From an uncultured Brevundimonas sp. (GTDB taxonomy: Bacteria; Pseudomonadota; Alphaproteobacteria; Caulobacterales; Caulobacteraceae), in assembly GCF_947305955.1 (NCBI RefSeq), contig NZ_CAMZFB010000033.1:1-33483 (forward strand): 33,483 nucleotides of DNA. Direction: 5' to 3'. The notes beneath the pieces are model-generated. The model searched no databases. It saw nothing but the letters and a program-made list of their open reading frames with translations, and was not told the origin of the DNA. Both the position numbers and the translations under genes were made by a program. Below, piece after piece: positions 1-9,288 of this stretch (its first letter is position 1; each line of letters begins with the position of its first letter).

Positions 1-369
1 GACACACCCCCGTTGGTGCTGGTTTGCCCGTGGGCTTGAAGGTCCACTCTGTTAGTGGGAGGGGGGGTGGCGACGGCCGCGGGCTGGGTTTCTACCGGGC
101 GCACTTTTGTCCTTGCTGGTATTCTCTGAAGTGCATCGGTTTATTGAACTTGAGACGTAATGCGGTGGCTAGGAACGTCTGCTTGTCGGTTGCCAGGATT
201 CAAAAAGTAGGCGTTGCCGACTGGGATGTAGCTTGGCCTGTAGCTGCTGTTTTAGTTTTCAGAGGCTAGATGGCGTTTTGATTATGCTCGGTTAATCTGG
301 CGGATACAAACTACTGGATGGGGGCGCGCACCCCTGTGTTTTTCTAGCCATATAGGCAGCGGGGCGGTC
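1..369. other. Left-edge intergenic stretch, no supported gene
   Basis: The only open frame here (24 to 269, plus strand) gives an 81-residue, Gly/Arg/Val/Cys-rich translation with no recognisable domain and no convincing ribosome binding site. I do not call it a gene. The last 100 bases are the leader of the restriction enzyme that starts at 370. A weak TTGATT at 278 is followed by GATACA at 303, but the spacing is too long (19) for a firm promoter call. Confidence 0.5.
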
Positions 370-3300
370 TTGGATATTAAAGATTTTATCGAACGCTGGA
401 GTCATGCGCGCGGCGGAGCTGAACGCGCTAACTATCAGATGTTTTTAACGGAGCTCTGCGAGGCGCTGGACCTTCCTCGGCCTGACCCGGCTAGCGACGA
501 CACGCGCTCTAACGACTACGTTTTTGAGCGGGGGGTGAAGCGGCGAGAGTCTGAGGGGCTTGCCGCCACCTTACGCATAGACCTTTACAAGCGCGGCTGT
601 TTTATCCTTGAGGCTAAACAATCGCGCGTCGCTCATCGTGAGGACCAGCTTCGCCTGTTTTCCGATGCCGATACCCATTCTACAGCTGCCAGCGAAGGCC
701 GCTGGGATGTGTTGATGCGAAACGCTCGGCGCCAGGCCGAGGACTACGTCTTTCGGTTACCCGCTGACCATCCAGCCCCTCCCTTCATCATAGTCTGTGA
801 TGTGGGCTATGTGTTTGAGATCTATGCCGACTTCTCGGGTTCGGGGCGTGCTTACTCGCACTTCCCCGACCGCAAGGGCTTCCGTATCCGGCTGGACGAC
901 TTGCGCGACCCAGAAATCGTCGCCCGTCTGAGAGCGATCTGGGCCGATCCGCATTCATTGGACCCGACGCGCGAGTCTGCTCGTGTTACGCGCCAGATTG
1001 CCGAACGCCTAGCCGCCGTCTCGCGCCGGCTGGAGCGCAACCACCCACCGGAAGAAGTTGCGCATTTCCTAATGCGCTGCATCTTCACTATGTTTGCCGA
1101 GGACGTGGACCTGCTGCCAAAGGGCAAGTTTACTCAACTGCTGACCGATTGCTTGGATGATCCCGATAGCTTCGCTCCGCTGTTGCGCGATCTGTGGAAA
1201 CGGATGGACGACCCAGTCTACGACAACCGTTTCTTCTCTGGCTTCAGGACGCATCTACGCCATTTCAATGGTGGCCTTTTCCACGATCCGAGCGCTTTTG
1301 AGATGACGCGCGAAGAGATCGGGGAGTTGTTAGCCGCGTCAAAACATGACTGGCGCTATGTCGAACCCGCCATCTTTGGCACTCTGGTCGAACAGGCTCT
1401 GGACCCGTCCGAACGACGCAAACTGGGTGCTCACTATACGCCTCGATCATATGTCGAGCGTTTGGTCGAGGTTACGGTAATGGAGCCGCTGCGTGCTGAC
1501 TGGAACGCCGCACTTGTCAAGGCAGCTGATGCCAAAGAGCGCGGTGATGAAGTGGCTGAGCAGGAGTCTGACCCAAGGCGGAAGCAGATATTGAAGGAGG
1601 CGGCTCGTGACGCTGCAGCCAATGTGGTGCGCGAGTTTCACCAAACCCTCTGTTCAACGCGAGTGCTTGATCCGGCCTGTGGCACTGGCAATTTTCTCTA
1701 CGTATCACTGGAGCTGATGAAGCGGCTTGAGGGAGAGGTTCTGGAAGCCCTAGCCGAGCTTGGTCAACCAGAGGGTTTCGGCAGGCAAGTGGATCCTCAC
1801 CAGTTTTTGGGCATCGAGTTGAATGTCCGCGCTGCCGCCATTGCCGAACTGGTGCTATGGATTGGCTATCTGCAACAGCACTATCGGAATAGCCGCGAAC
1901 ACCCCGCCGAGCCGATCCTCAAGGCGTTCGACAATATTGAGCAGAAGGACGCGGTGCTGACCTGGGACGGCTATCCCGAGTTGCAGTTCGAGATGGTCGA
2001 GGGCGAGGCGGTCCAAGTCTATCCGAACGCGCGGTGCCCAGATTGGCCGGAGGCGGAGTTCATCGTCGGGAATCCGCCGTTTATCGGCAACAAGCGCATG
2101 AATGATCAGTTGTCCGAGCGCTATGTTCAGGCGCTGCGGAAGGCTTGGTCTAACGTCACTGAGTCTGCAGACTTCGTGATGTATTGGTGGGCTAAGTCTG
2201 CTGATTTGGCGGCTGCCAATCATGTGCGGCGGTTTGGCCTTGTGACCACTAATTCAATCACGATGGCGTTCAATCGCTCCGTTATTGAAGACCGTCTGAA
2301 TGCAAAACGACCAATCTCACTAGTCTATGCGATTCCAGATCATCCTTGGACAGAGGGGGATGTCACGGCATCCGTGCGAATAGCCATGACTGTGGGAGCC
2401 GCAGGCAAGTTCATGGGGGCGGTGCAGCAAGTAGAAAACAGGAGGCATGGTCAAGTTGGTAGCGATTTGCTCTCACCTGCGTCATTTGGCAAAGTCACGC
2501 CGTTTTTGACGACCGGTGCAATGCTTTCGCTGGCGAAGCCGCTTCAAGCTAATCATGGGTTGTCATTTATGGGGGTCATACCGGTTAGTTTGCGCTTTAT
2601 CCTCTCGTCGATAGAGCGCCAGATGATCGACGATCTCGGATCGCCAGTTCTTCGCTTGTATCTCTCAGGGAAAGACCTAACGAACAACCGCCCCCCACGG
2701 GAGATCATCGATTTCTTCGGTTTGTCGGAGGTCGAGGCCAGGCAAGGTCATCCAGCTCTGTTTCAACACGTACTCGAGCACGTAAAACCGTTCCGAGACA
2801 CAGTTGCGCGAAAGAACCACCGGCAAAATTGGTGGATCTTTGGTGAGGCGCGGCCAGGCATGCGAAAAGCGCTCGCCGATCTTCCCAGATACATCGCGAC
2901 CACCGAAACATCGAAACACAGGTGGTTTACGTTTCTCGGTTCAGAAATCCTTCCGGATCAAAAGATACGTGTAATCGCGTCAGCGGATGCGTGGCTTCTG
3001 GCGTTGTTATCGTCCCGGATTCACGTCCACTGGGCTACAGCGATTGGCGGGCGCGTTGGTAAGGGAAATGATCCAGTCTATAACAACACGCTCTGCTTCG
3101 ATCCCTTCCCCTTCCCTGATCCGGGGGAGGCTATCCGCGCCCACCTCCGCGACCTCGGTGAGGAACTCGACGCTACGCGCAAGATGGTCCAGGCTGAGCA
3201 TGCTGACCTGACCCTGACTGGCCTCTACAATGTGCTGGAGAAGGTCCGCGCCGGAACCCCGCTGGATTCCAAGGACGAGGATGTTAAGGCGCGGGGGCGG

Positions 3301-3789
3301 GTGCTGATCCTGAAGGACTTGCACGACCAAATCGACCGGGCGACAGCCAGCGCCTATGGTTGGCCTCAAGACCTAACCGACGAGCAAACATTGGAACGTC
3401 TGGTTGCTCTGAACGCCGAACGCGCGTCGGAGGAGGTCGCCGGCCAAGTCCGCTGGCTGCGCCCCGATTATCAAATCGCTCCCTTCGCCAAGGGCACCGT
3501 AGGAAAGACGCGAGAGATGGAGTTGGAAGAAACCGTCATACCCATCAGTGTGAAGGAGCCGAGCGGTCTGTCGGCCTTCCCAAAGGACAAGGGCGAACAG
3601 GTCATGGCCATTCGCGCTGTGCTACAACGATCTGGCCATCCGATGGACGCCGCCGCCGTGTCGCGCGCCTTCAAGAACGCCGGCAAGAAGATCGAGCCAC
3701 GTGTCCATCAGGCCCTTGGAACATTGGTCCGCTACGGTGAAATTACGCCGCTTCCCGACGGCCGCTATGTCGCGCGCCGGGCAGCTTGA
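370..3789 (+). CDS. MmeI-type (type IIG/IIL) restriction endonuclease-methyltransferase
   Basis: A single polypeptide of 1139 residues that should both cut and methylate the same DNA site, using S-adenosylmethionine. The N-terminal nuclease motif is D71-x9-E81-A-K83, the same arrangement and nearly the same numbering as the D-x9-ExK of MmeI. A helical spacer follows. The methyltransferase core has motif I (VLDPACGTGNF, 432-442) and motif IV (NPPF, 568-571), typical of N6-adenine methylation. Residues about 690-900 should be the target recognition domain, and the last ~100 residues look like a winged-helix-like tail. The chosen start is a TTG because family members begin just before the FIERW...GGAERANYQ segment. 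All key motifs are present, so it appears intact. It opens the defence block; ietA begins 138 bases downstream. Recognition site cannot be read from sequence alone. Confidence 0.88.
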   Translation: MDIKDFIERWSHARGGAERANYQMFLTELCEALDLPRPDPASDDTRSNDYVFERGVKRRESEGLAATLRIDLYKRGCFILEAKQSRVAHREDQLRLFSDADTHSTAASEGRWDVLMRNARRQAEDYVFRLPADHPAPPFIIVCDVGYVFEIYADFSGSGRAYSHFPDRKGFRIRLDDLRDPEIVARLRAIWADPHSLDPTRESARVTRQIAERLAAVSRRLERNHPPEEVAHFLMRCIFTMFAEDVDLLPKGKFTQLLTDCLDDPDSFAPLLRDLWKRMDDPVYDNRFFSGFRTHLRHFNGGLFHDPSAFEMTREEIGELLAASKHDWRYVEPAIFGTLVEQALDPSERRKLGAHYTPRSYVERLVEVTVMEPLRADWNAALVKAADAKERGDEVAEQESDPRRKQILKEAARDAAANVVREFHQTLCSTRVLDPACGTGNFLYVSLELMKRLEGEVLEALAELGQPEGFGRQVDPHQFLGIELNVRAAAIAELVLWIGYLQQHYRNSREHPAEPILKAFDNIEQKDAVLTWDGYPELQFEMVEGEAVQVYPNARCPDWPEAEFIVGNPPFIGNKRMNDQLSERYVQALRKAWSNVTESADFVMYWWAKSADLAAANHVRRFGLVTTNSITMAFNRSVIEDRLNAKRPISLVYAIPDHPWTEGDVTASVRIAMTVGAAGKFMGAVQQVENRRHGQVGSDLLSPASFGKVTPFLTTGAMLSLAKPLQANHGLSFMGVIPVSLRFILSSIERQMIDDLGSPVLRLYLSGKDLTNNRPPREIIDFFGLSEVEARQGHPALFQHVLEHVKPFRDTVARKNHRQNWWIFGEARPGMRKALADLPRYIATTETSKHRWFTFLGSEILPDQKIRVIASADAWLLALLSSRIHVHWATAIGGRVGKGNDPVYNNTLCFDPFPFPDPGEAIRAHLRDLGEELDATRKMVQAEHADLTLTGLYNVLEKVRAGTPLDSKDEDVKARGRVLILKDLHDQIDRATASAYGWPQDLTDEQTLERLVALNAERASEEVAGQVRWLRPDYQIAPFAKGTVGKTREMELEETVIPISVKEPSGLSAFPKDKGEQVMAIRAVLQRSGHPMDAAAVSRAFKNAGKKIEPRVHQALGTLVRYGEITPLPDGRYVARRAA

Positions 3790-3927
3790 CCCTTTTTAGA
3801 GCGAGGTTTCTGCCATTGATAGTTCTCAAAGCTGGTATTTCTCGCCACTATCGCCATGCCTCCGCCACGCGTAGAGTGCAATCTGGCGATCAACCTCTCA
3901 TCAAGAACTGATTTGTTAGACTAAGAA

Positions 3928-5010
3928 ATGGCCTCCGCGCAGCAGCTCATTGGACTCATCAAGAGTCACGCAGAAGGGGACGAGACCCGCTTCTTCGACC
4001 TCGCTATGCAGCTTGCTGCCGCTGAGGATCAGAAGGGCCATGTCCGTCTTGCAGAGCAACTTCGTGCCTGGGCTGATGCTGGTAAAAGTCCTAGCCGAGC
4101 ACATTCTTCCCAACCCACGCTGCTCGCGGCACCTCGCGGTGAACTGGGCGAGTTGGTGGGCACCAGCTACCCGGCGACTCGCCTCGCGAGTTTAATTCTT
4201 CCCGCTACAATACAAGATGAACTTAGCCATCTTGTCGCGGAGACCCGGCAACGGGATCGGCTGGAAGCGCGTGGGCTGCATCCTCGTCGCCGCGTTCTCT
4301 TGTCTGGCCCTCCAGGGACAGGCAAGACTATGACGGCGTCGGCGCTTGCTGGAGAGCTGAAATTTCCTATGTATACCGTGCTGTTGCACGGACTGATTAC
4401 TAAGTATTTCGGTGAGACGGCCTCTAAGCTCAGAACAATTTTCGATGCGGTGCGCACCAATCGCGGAGTCTATTTGTTTGACGAAATCGACGCGCTGGCA
4501 GGATCCAGAACGCGTGGTGATGACGTCGGCGAAGCTCGTCGTATTCTGAATTCTTTTTTGCAGTTTTTAGAAGAAGACCCGGGGCCATCTATTATTGTGG
4601 CCACCACCAATGTACCCGAACTGCTCGACTCAGCGATTCTACGTCGGTTTGATGTTGTTCTTCGTTACGAGCTGCCCGATGCCGATGCGATCGAACAAAC
4701 TGTTCGTCGTCGACTGAACGGCTTTAAAACCGGTCGCATAGCTTGGAAACAATTGGCCGCTGCTGCAGGCGGATTGTCTACGGCAGATCTTGTTAGAGGC
4801 ACTGAAGATGCTGCGCGTCGTGCTGTGTTGTCGGGCCTCGATACCATCTCTACTCCTGCGCTCCTCGATGCTTTCGAACGCCGAAGGACGTTGCAGCTAA
4901 TCGGCGATACGAATGGCTCCACGCGACAAATCTCACATCCTAGTGCCAATAACGGGGACGGCCAAAAAGTTCCGCCCCACCGGCGCGGGCAGCGGGCGCC
5001 GTCCAAGTAA
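3928..5010 (+). CDS. ietA: AAA-family ATPase, IetA-like partner of subtilisin protease
   Basis: A 360-residue cytoplasmic ATPase with Walker A GPPGTGKT at 127-134, Walker B YLFDEID at 182-188, a sensor-1 region (VATTN) and a paired arginine (LRRFD) typical of classical AAA proteins such as the FtsH/proteasomal group. The first ~70 residues are helical and probably the partner-recognition part. It overlaps the downstream protease gene by 98 bases. This ATPase-then-subtilase arrangement is the IetA/IetS pair: in pTiC58 IetA acts as the antitoxin of the protease toxin and the pair stabilises the plasmid; homologous pairs were also shown to be anti-phage (IetAS). Family assignment is firm, the biological role here is inferred. 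The last ~30 residues lie within the overlap and are low-complexity and basic. Confidence 0.85.
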   Translation: MASAQQLIGLIKSHAEGDETRFFDLAMQLAAAEDQKGHVRLAEQLRAWADAGKSPSRAHSSQPTLLAAPRGELGELVGTSYPATRLASLILPATIQDELSHLVAETRQRDRLEARGLHPRRRVLLSGPPGTGKTMTASALAGELKFPMYTVLLHGLITKYFGETASKLRTIFDAVRTNRGVYLFDEIDALAGSRTRGDDVGEARRILNSFLQFLEEDPGPSIIVATTNVPELLDSAILRRFDVVLRYELPDADAIEQTVRRRLNGFKTGRIAWKQLAAAAGGLSTADLVRGTEDAARRAVLSGLDTISTPALLDAFERRRTLQLIGDTNGSTRQISHPSANNGDGQKVPPHRRGQRAPSK

Positions 5011-7369
5011 TGTCCCTGATCGTGGGCAACATGCAGCCGACATTCTTGACGCGCTTCAGGAGCTGAGACCGGCTGAAGGGCGAGCTGGTGTCTATATCGA
5101 ACTCACTGGGCGCCCCAACGAGCCGATAGACTCTGAAAAGTTCAACAAATCTGGGCTCAAGCTTCTCAACGTACATAAGACTGATGACGAACTTGCCGGC
5201 CAAGGAGAACTGGTGTTCTTCGCCACGGCAGCCGCGCTGACCACCCTTGAGAGAAAAGTTGAAGCGTTTCGTGACAAAGAGACGCGCAAGGGAAAACCTC
5301 AAAACGCGGATCTTGTGCAAAGCATTGGTCGGTTGCAGCCGGCTCGGTTACGTTCGCTGTGGCGGGGGCCGCGGGACGCCTTTCCGGCACAAGCAAATGC
5401 TGTCGTTGACTGGGAAGTTTGGCTCACTGCCGATCAAACTCAAGCGTTCGAAGTCGCAGCAGCAGCGGCCAATCTACATGTCGCCGCCGACCGTCTCTAT
5501 TTTCCCGAACAGACGGTGATTAGGGTCACTGCTTCCAGAAACGCTCTAGCTGAGTTGATACGCAGTACTCCTGCTATGGTTACTGCTTTGGCGAAACCCG
5601 CTGCGACAGCTGACTTCTTCGACTCTTTGCCTGTAGAAGAGCAGCCCCTGTGGGGTGCGGAATTGCTTGAGCGAACGGCTTTCTGCGATCCTGCTGATAA
5701 TCCTGTACATGTGACCCTGATGGACACAGGGGTGACGCTTGGTCACCCCCTGCTCGATCCCGCGTTAGCACCTGAAGACCGATTTGTCGCGAAATTGGGG
5801 TGGGGGCCTGAAGATGTCATGGGGCACGGATCGGGTATGGCGGGGCTAGCCGTTTATGGCGATTTGACCACAGCGCTTGAGACCGCCGCTGTAATAGATA
5901 TTCCGCACAGGCTTGAATCTGTTAAGATTATACCGGACGCAGGTATTAATCCGCATCATCTGCTCGGTGCCGTCACACGCGATGGCATCGATGCAGCCGA
6001 GGTGTCGGCGGAGCGCCGCCGGGTTTTCGTTCTCGCGACTAGCACATCAGATGACCATCCTCACGATGGAGCGCCGACCTCTTGGTCTACAGAACTTGAT
6101 CAGTTGGCTTCCGGGAGGTCGGGCCTACAGACCCATCCTCGTCTCATAGTGACAAGTGCCGGGAACGTACCGCCACGACTGCATATGACGGCGAATTATC
6201 ACGCAGTATGCGACCATCATGATCAAGAGATCGAAGCGCCTGGGCAAGCGTGGAATGCGATCACAGTTGGAGCCTATACCGACAAGGCTGTAATCGACCC
6301 TAGCGTGGGCGCGCCTTTGGCAAGAGCTGGAGATCTCTCGCCTTATAGCAAGACGGCGTCTTGGGCTTCTGTCTGGCCGTTGAAGCCAGATTTTGTACTG
6401 GAAGGCGGAAATCTTCTGATGGATAGATTCCCCCCTGCCTATGCCCATCACGACCTTTGCTTGTTGTCGACATCGAATACTCCAACTGGCCAACAGTTCG
6501 CGACAATCGAGGCAACTAGCGCAGCAACTGCACTAGCAGGCCGCTTAGCCGCAATGACTTGGTCGCTCTATCCGACGCGGTGGCCGGAAACGATCCGCGC
6601 TCTATTGGTAGCGTCTGCCAGGTGGACCGCGCCAATGAGGGCGCATTTGCCTCAGAATCCGAACAAAGGGCACTATGAACCGCTGTTTCAGAGATATGGT
6701 TACGGCGTACCCGATTTAACGCGCGCAGCTAAATCAGCAGATGATGCCGTCACCCTTATTGTCGAGGACACCATCGTACCGTATGCGCCGAGCACTACTG
6801 GTGGGCAGGCCGTTCACAACCAAATTAAGATGCATGCACTACCTTGGCCTGTGGAGCGGCTGCGTGAGTTGGGCGCGCGCGAGGTGACTCTGCGCGTAAC
6901 ATTGTCGACATTCATCGAGCCTAATCCAGCTGAGGCGGCACGTGGTCGTAAGCTGCAGTATGGATCTCATGGCCTTCGCTTCAAGCTTAAACGCGCCGAT
7001 GAAACTGATGCCCAGTTCGAAACTCGGATCAATAGAGCTGCAGCAGCAGAGGATGAGGGCCTCGATTTGCCGCAGATGGGTGGTGATCAAGATGGATGGC
7101 GGTTTGGATCGCGACGTCGCGATGTCGGGTCCGTTCATCGCGATGAGATCATCTGCGCTGCAAGCGATCTAGCGAGGCGTTCACTAATGGCCGTCCATCC
7201 TGTTGGAGGGTGGTGGAAGTCCAAACTGCGCCGAGGCGATGAACCGAAGACTGCCCGTTACAGTCTTGTGATTGAGATTGATGCCGAGGGGGCTGATGTG
7301 GACCTGTATACGGAAATCCAAATCGCTCTAGCGGCACAAATCGCGGCTCAACTTGCCGTCGAAATTTGA
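4913..7369 (+). CDS. ietS: Subtilisin-like (S8) serine protease, IetS-like
   Basis: An 818-residue S8 peptidase without signal peptide or membrane segment, so probably intracellular. The triad is visible: Asp271 in LMDTG, His305 in GHGSGMAG and Ser536 in EATSAATALAG, with an Asn (SAGN) as likely oxyanion residue. About 260 residues precede the catalytic domain and about 200 follow it, as in the IetS family. The start inside ietA is preferred because family members begin with a short basic 'H-[IL]-[LV]' segment followed by a Gly/Arg-rich loop, which is exactly what follows this ATG (SHILVPITG, then GAGSGRR). In the pTiC58 system the protease is the toxic component and the AAA ATPase restrains it. 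Here it may guard the island against loss or act against phage. The stop lies 28 bases before the convergent coupling-protein gene. Confidence 0.85.
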   Translation: MAPRDKSHILVPITGTAKKFRPTGAGSGRRPSNVPDRGQHAADILDALQELRPAEGRAGVYIELTGRPNEPIDSEKFNKSGLKLLNVHKTDDELAGQGELVFFATAAALTTLERKVEAFRDKETRKGKPQNADLVQSIGRLQPARLRSLWRGPRDAFPAQANAVVDWEVWLTADQTQAFEVAAAAANLHVAADRLYFPEQTVIRVTASRNALAELIRSTPAMVTALAKPAATADFFDSLPVEEQPLWGAELLERTAFCDPADNPVHVTLMDTGVTLGHPLLDPALAPEDRFVAKLGWGPEDVMGHGSGMAGLAVYGDLTTALETAAVIDIPHRLESVKIIPDAGINPHHLLGAVTRDGIDAAEVSAERRRVFVLATSTSDDHPHDGAPTSWSTELDQLASGRSGLQTHPRLIVTSAGNVPPRLHMTANYHAVCDHHDQEIEAPGQAWNAITVGAYTDKAVIDPSVGAPLARAGDLSPYSKTASWASVWPLKPDFVLEGGNLLMDRFPPAYAHHDLCLLSTSNTPTGQQFATIEATSAATALAGRLAAMTWSLYPTRWPETIRALLVASARWTAPMRAHLPQNPNKGHYEPLFQRYGYGVPDLTRAAKSADDAVTLIVEDTIVPYAPSTTGGQAVHNQIKMHALPWPVERLRELGAREVTLRVTLSTFIEPNPAEAARGRKLQYGSHGLRFKLKRADETDAQFETRINRAAAAEDEGLDLPQMGGDQDGWRFGSRRRDVGSVHRDEIICAASDLARRSLMAVHPVGGWWKSKLRRGDEPKTARYSLVIEIDAEGADVDLYTEIQIALAAQIAAQLAVEI

Positions 7370-7397
7370 TGAAGCATATTGCTATTTGTAGTGATCG

Positions 7398-9269
7398 TTA
7401 GGCTCGCCGTGTGGGATTGGCGTCGAGCTTGGTTAGGTAGGACGGGTGGGTATGTGAGACCAGCGCAGTAAGGCGCAGTGGAGGCTTCGAGCCTATGAGG
7501 CACAGCATCTCATCGGCAGGCATCGCAAGGATCTGGTCAGCTGTCAGGAGGCGTTGTCTTTGCTCGCTAGTGGATACGCGTCGCTTCTCACCTAGTTTGG
7601 TGGGGGCTTGTATTGAGCGGGTTATGACAGTTCGCTCGCCAAGCGCGGTTGCCGCCCATTCGGCCGTGTTGGTTTCTAGGCGGCCTAGTCCGAAGATGCG
7701 GCTGGTGACGCAAGAACCTAAGAGGCTGTCAGTGTCGCTTTTGCCGTAGACTGCTTCGATCTGACCTTTGTCTTGGGTGATAAAGACGGCCTCGATTCCG
7801 GAACCTGCTGCGACGTTTGCGATGTCGAGAAGTTTTTCCATCCGCCCCATTCGCACGAACTCATCCATAACCAAAAGAATTCGCTTTTCTGCGATGCGAT
7901 GGCCGTCCTGTCGGACCACTGTGCCTAAAACAATGTTGATCAGCAGGCGCATGAAGACAGCCTGAGCACCGAGCTGATCGAGCGGCACGGCGATGAAGAT
8001 GTCGATCTTGTCGTCGAGGAGGTCATCAAAGTTCGTGTTCGACCGCGACAGGAACGAGCGCATTTCATCAGAGCGCGCCCATTCGAACGCTTTCTTGACG
8101 GTCGTCATAACCGCACCGCGCTCGTTTTCGCCGGCGGAGAGTAGAGCTGCCGCTGCCTGGGCTGGCCGCATTCCGAACCGTTTGGGAGCGTTAGACCACG
8201 CCTGAAGTCGCTCTGTGAGTCCTGCTGAGAGTAGGCTGTCCATTACCGTGACGAGGTTTCGGTCGGTAGCTATATGTTGTGTCACAACCACTTCGATAGT
8301 GGCGGCGATCATCTGGCGGGCCATTTCCGAGAAGTGATTGGCTGCACCGTGCTCAGGGCGCACCAAGCCTTCCGCGAGTACGTCGATGTCGCGCACCAAG
8401 TGGGTGTCTCGAACATAGTCGAGCGGGTTGAAACCATCTCTTGCAGGCTCGATCACCCCGAATGGGTTGAGTACGACCACGCGGCGACCTAGCCCAGCGC
8501 GCCAACGGCGGGTCACGGCGAAGTTCTCACCCTTAACATCTAGACAGACGATAGGCCCGTCATGGTCGATGATCGCGGGGATGACTACGGATACGCCCTT
8601 GCCTGCGCGGGTGCCTGCGATTGCTAGGTGATGCCCGCCGCGCCAGCCCTTGGCGGGGCTGGGCTCATACCGCAGCAGGGTTCCATTCTTGATACCGAGG
8701 GGGAGGCCGACGGGGCGACTTTTTAAGTAGCGAAGCTGACCGCCTTCCATCCAGCGTGCGGACCAAGGGCCTGATTTGGAAACCCGATCTTGTAAGGCTG
8801 CGGCTCTGTAGGCGATGAGCCCGAAACCTATTCCCACCAGAGGAGGGATCCCTAGCCATAGGCTCGTTTGATAGGCCGTCTCGGAAGCTTGAAGATGGCT
8901 TCTGAAGAATGCTGATCCGGCTGTGAAGCTAGCGAACGGATCTGCACCATGGGCCTTCGAGTTTTGGACAACCTGCCAAGAGACCTTAGTCAGATCGTAG
9001 AAAGGGCTGAGGGCTAGGCAGCTCCAAGCCAACGCCGCCAAGGCAGTACCGAGATAGCAGGCCTTACGAGCGGTGTTAGATAGCCCGCCTGAAAGTAATA
9101 AGAGGGCAAAACACGCTCCTACGGACGAGAACGCCTTGGGCGTGCTTGCATGAAAGTAAGGCCAGACGTGCGGGAGATACACGGCCAAGATAGGTCCGAG
9201 CACCAATGTGGTGACGATGAAGGCTAGTCGCGTGCCTGAGATACCGAAGACGTTCATAATGCTTCCCAT
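7398..9269 (-). CDS. Type IV coupling protein, VirD4/TraG family
   Basis: A 623-residue inner-membrane ATPase that would hand the relaxase-DNA complex to a secretion channel. Hydrophobic segments at about 14-34, 49-63, 70-88 and 136-154 form the membrane anchor. The ATPase follows, with Walker A GTRAGKG at 219-225 and Walker B ILLVMDEF ending at D469-E470. The conserved YLKSRPVGLPLG-type region just before Walker A is also typical of VirD4/TraG. It is the last gene of the mob operon, 20 bases after the relaxase stop. The ATG at 9269 has no good ribosome site, while the second ATG at 9257 is preceded by GGGAAG four bases away, so the true start may be 9257. No VirB-like channel genes accompany it, so transfer would rely on a helper system. 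Confidence 0.92.
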   Translation of the reverse strand: MGSIMNVFGISGTRLAFIVTTLVLGPILAVYLPHVWPYFHASTPKAFSSVGACFALLLLSGGLSNTARKACYLGTALAALAWSCLALSPFYDLTKVSWQVVQNSKAHGADPFASFTAGSAFFRSHLQASETAYQTSLWLGIPPLVGIGFGLIAYRAAALQDRVSKSGPWSARWMEGGQLRYLKSRPVGLPLGIKNGTLLRYEPSPAKGWRGGHHLAIAGTRAGKGVSVVIPAIIDHDGPIVCLDVKGENFAVTRRWRAGLGRRVVVLNPFGVIEPARDGFNPLDYVRDTHLVRDIDVLAEGLVRPEHGAANHFSEMARQMIAATIEVVVTQHIATDRNLVTVMDSLLSAGLTERLQAWSNAPKRFGMRPAQAAAALLSAGENERGAVMTTVKKAFEWARSDEMRSFLSRSNTNFDDLLDDKIDIFIAVPLDQLGAQAVFMRLLINIVLGTVVRQDGHRIAEKRILLVMDEFVRMGRMEKLLDIANVAAGSGIEAVFITQDKGQIEAVYGKSDTDSLLGSCVTSRIFGLGRLETNTAEWAATALGERTVITRSIQAPTKLGEKRRVSTSEQRQRLLTADQILAMPADEMLCLIGSKPPLRLTALVSHTHPSYLTKLDANPTRRA

Positions 9270-9288
9270 AGGAGGCGCACGTGATCGC

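Noticed and set aside
24..269. 81-codon plus-strand frame at the left edge
   Set aside because: No domain, no ribosome site, unusual composition; chance frame.
1..370. Left attachment site of the island
   Set aside because: No copy of the tRNA 3' sequence (12663-12690) was found by eye here or elsewhere in the island.
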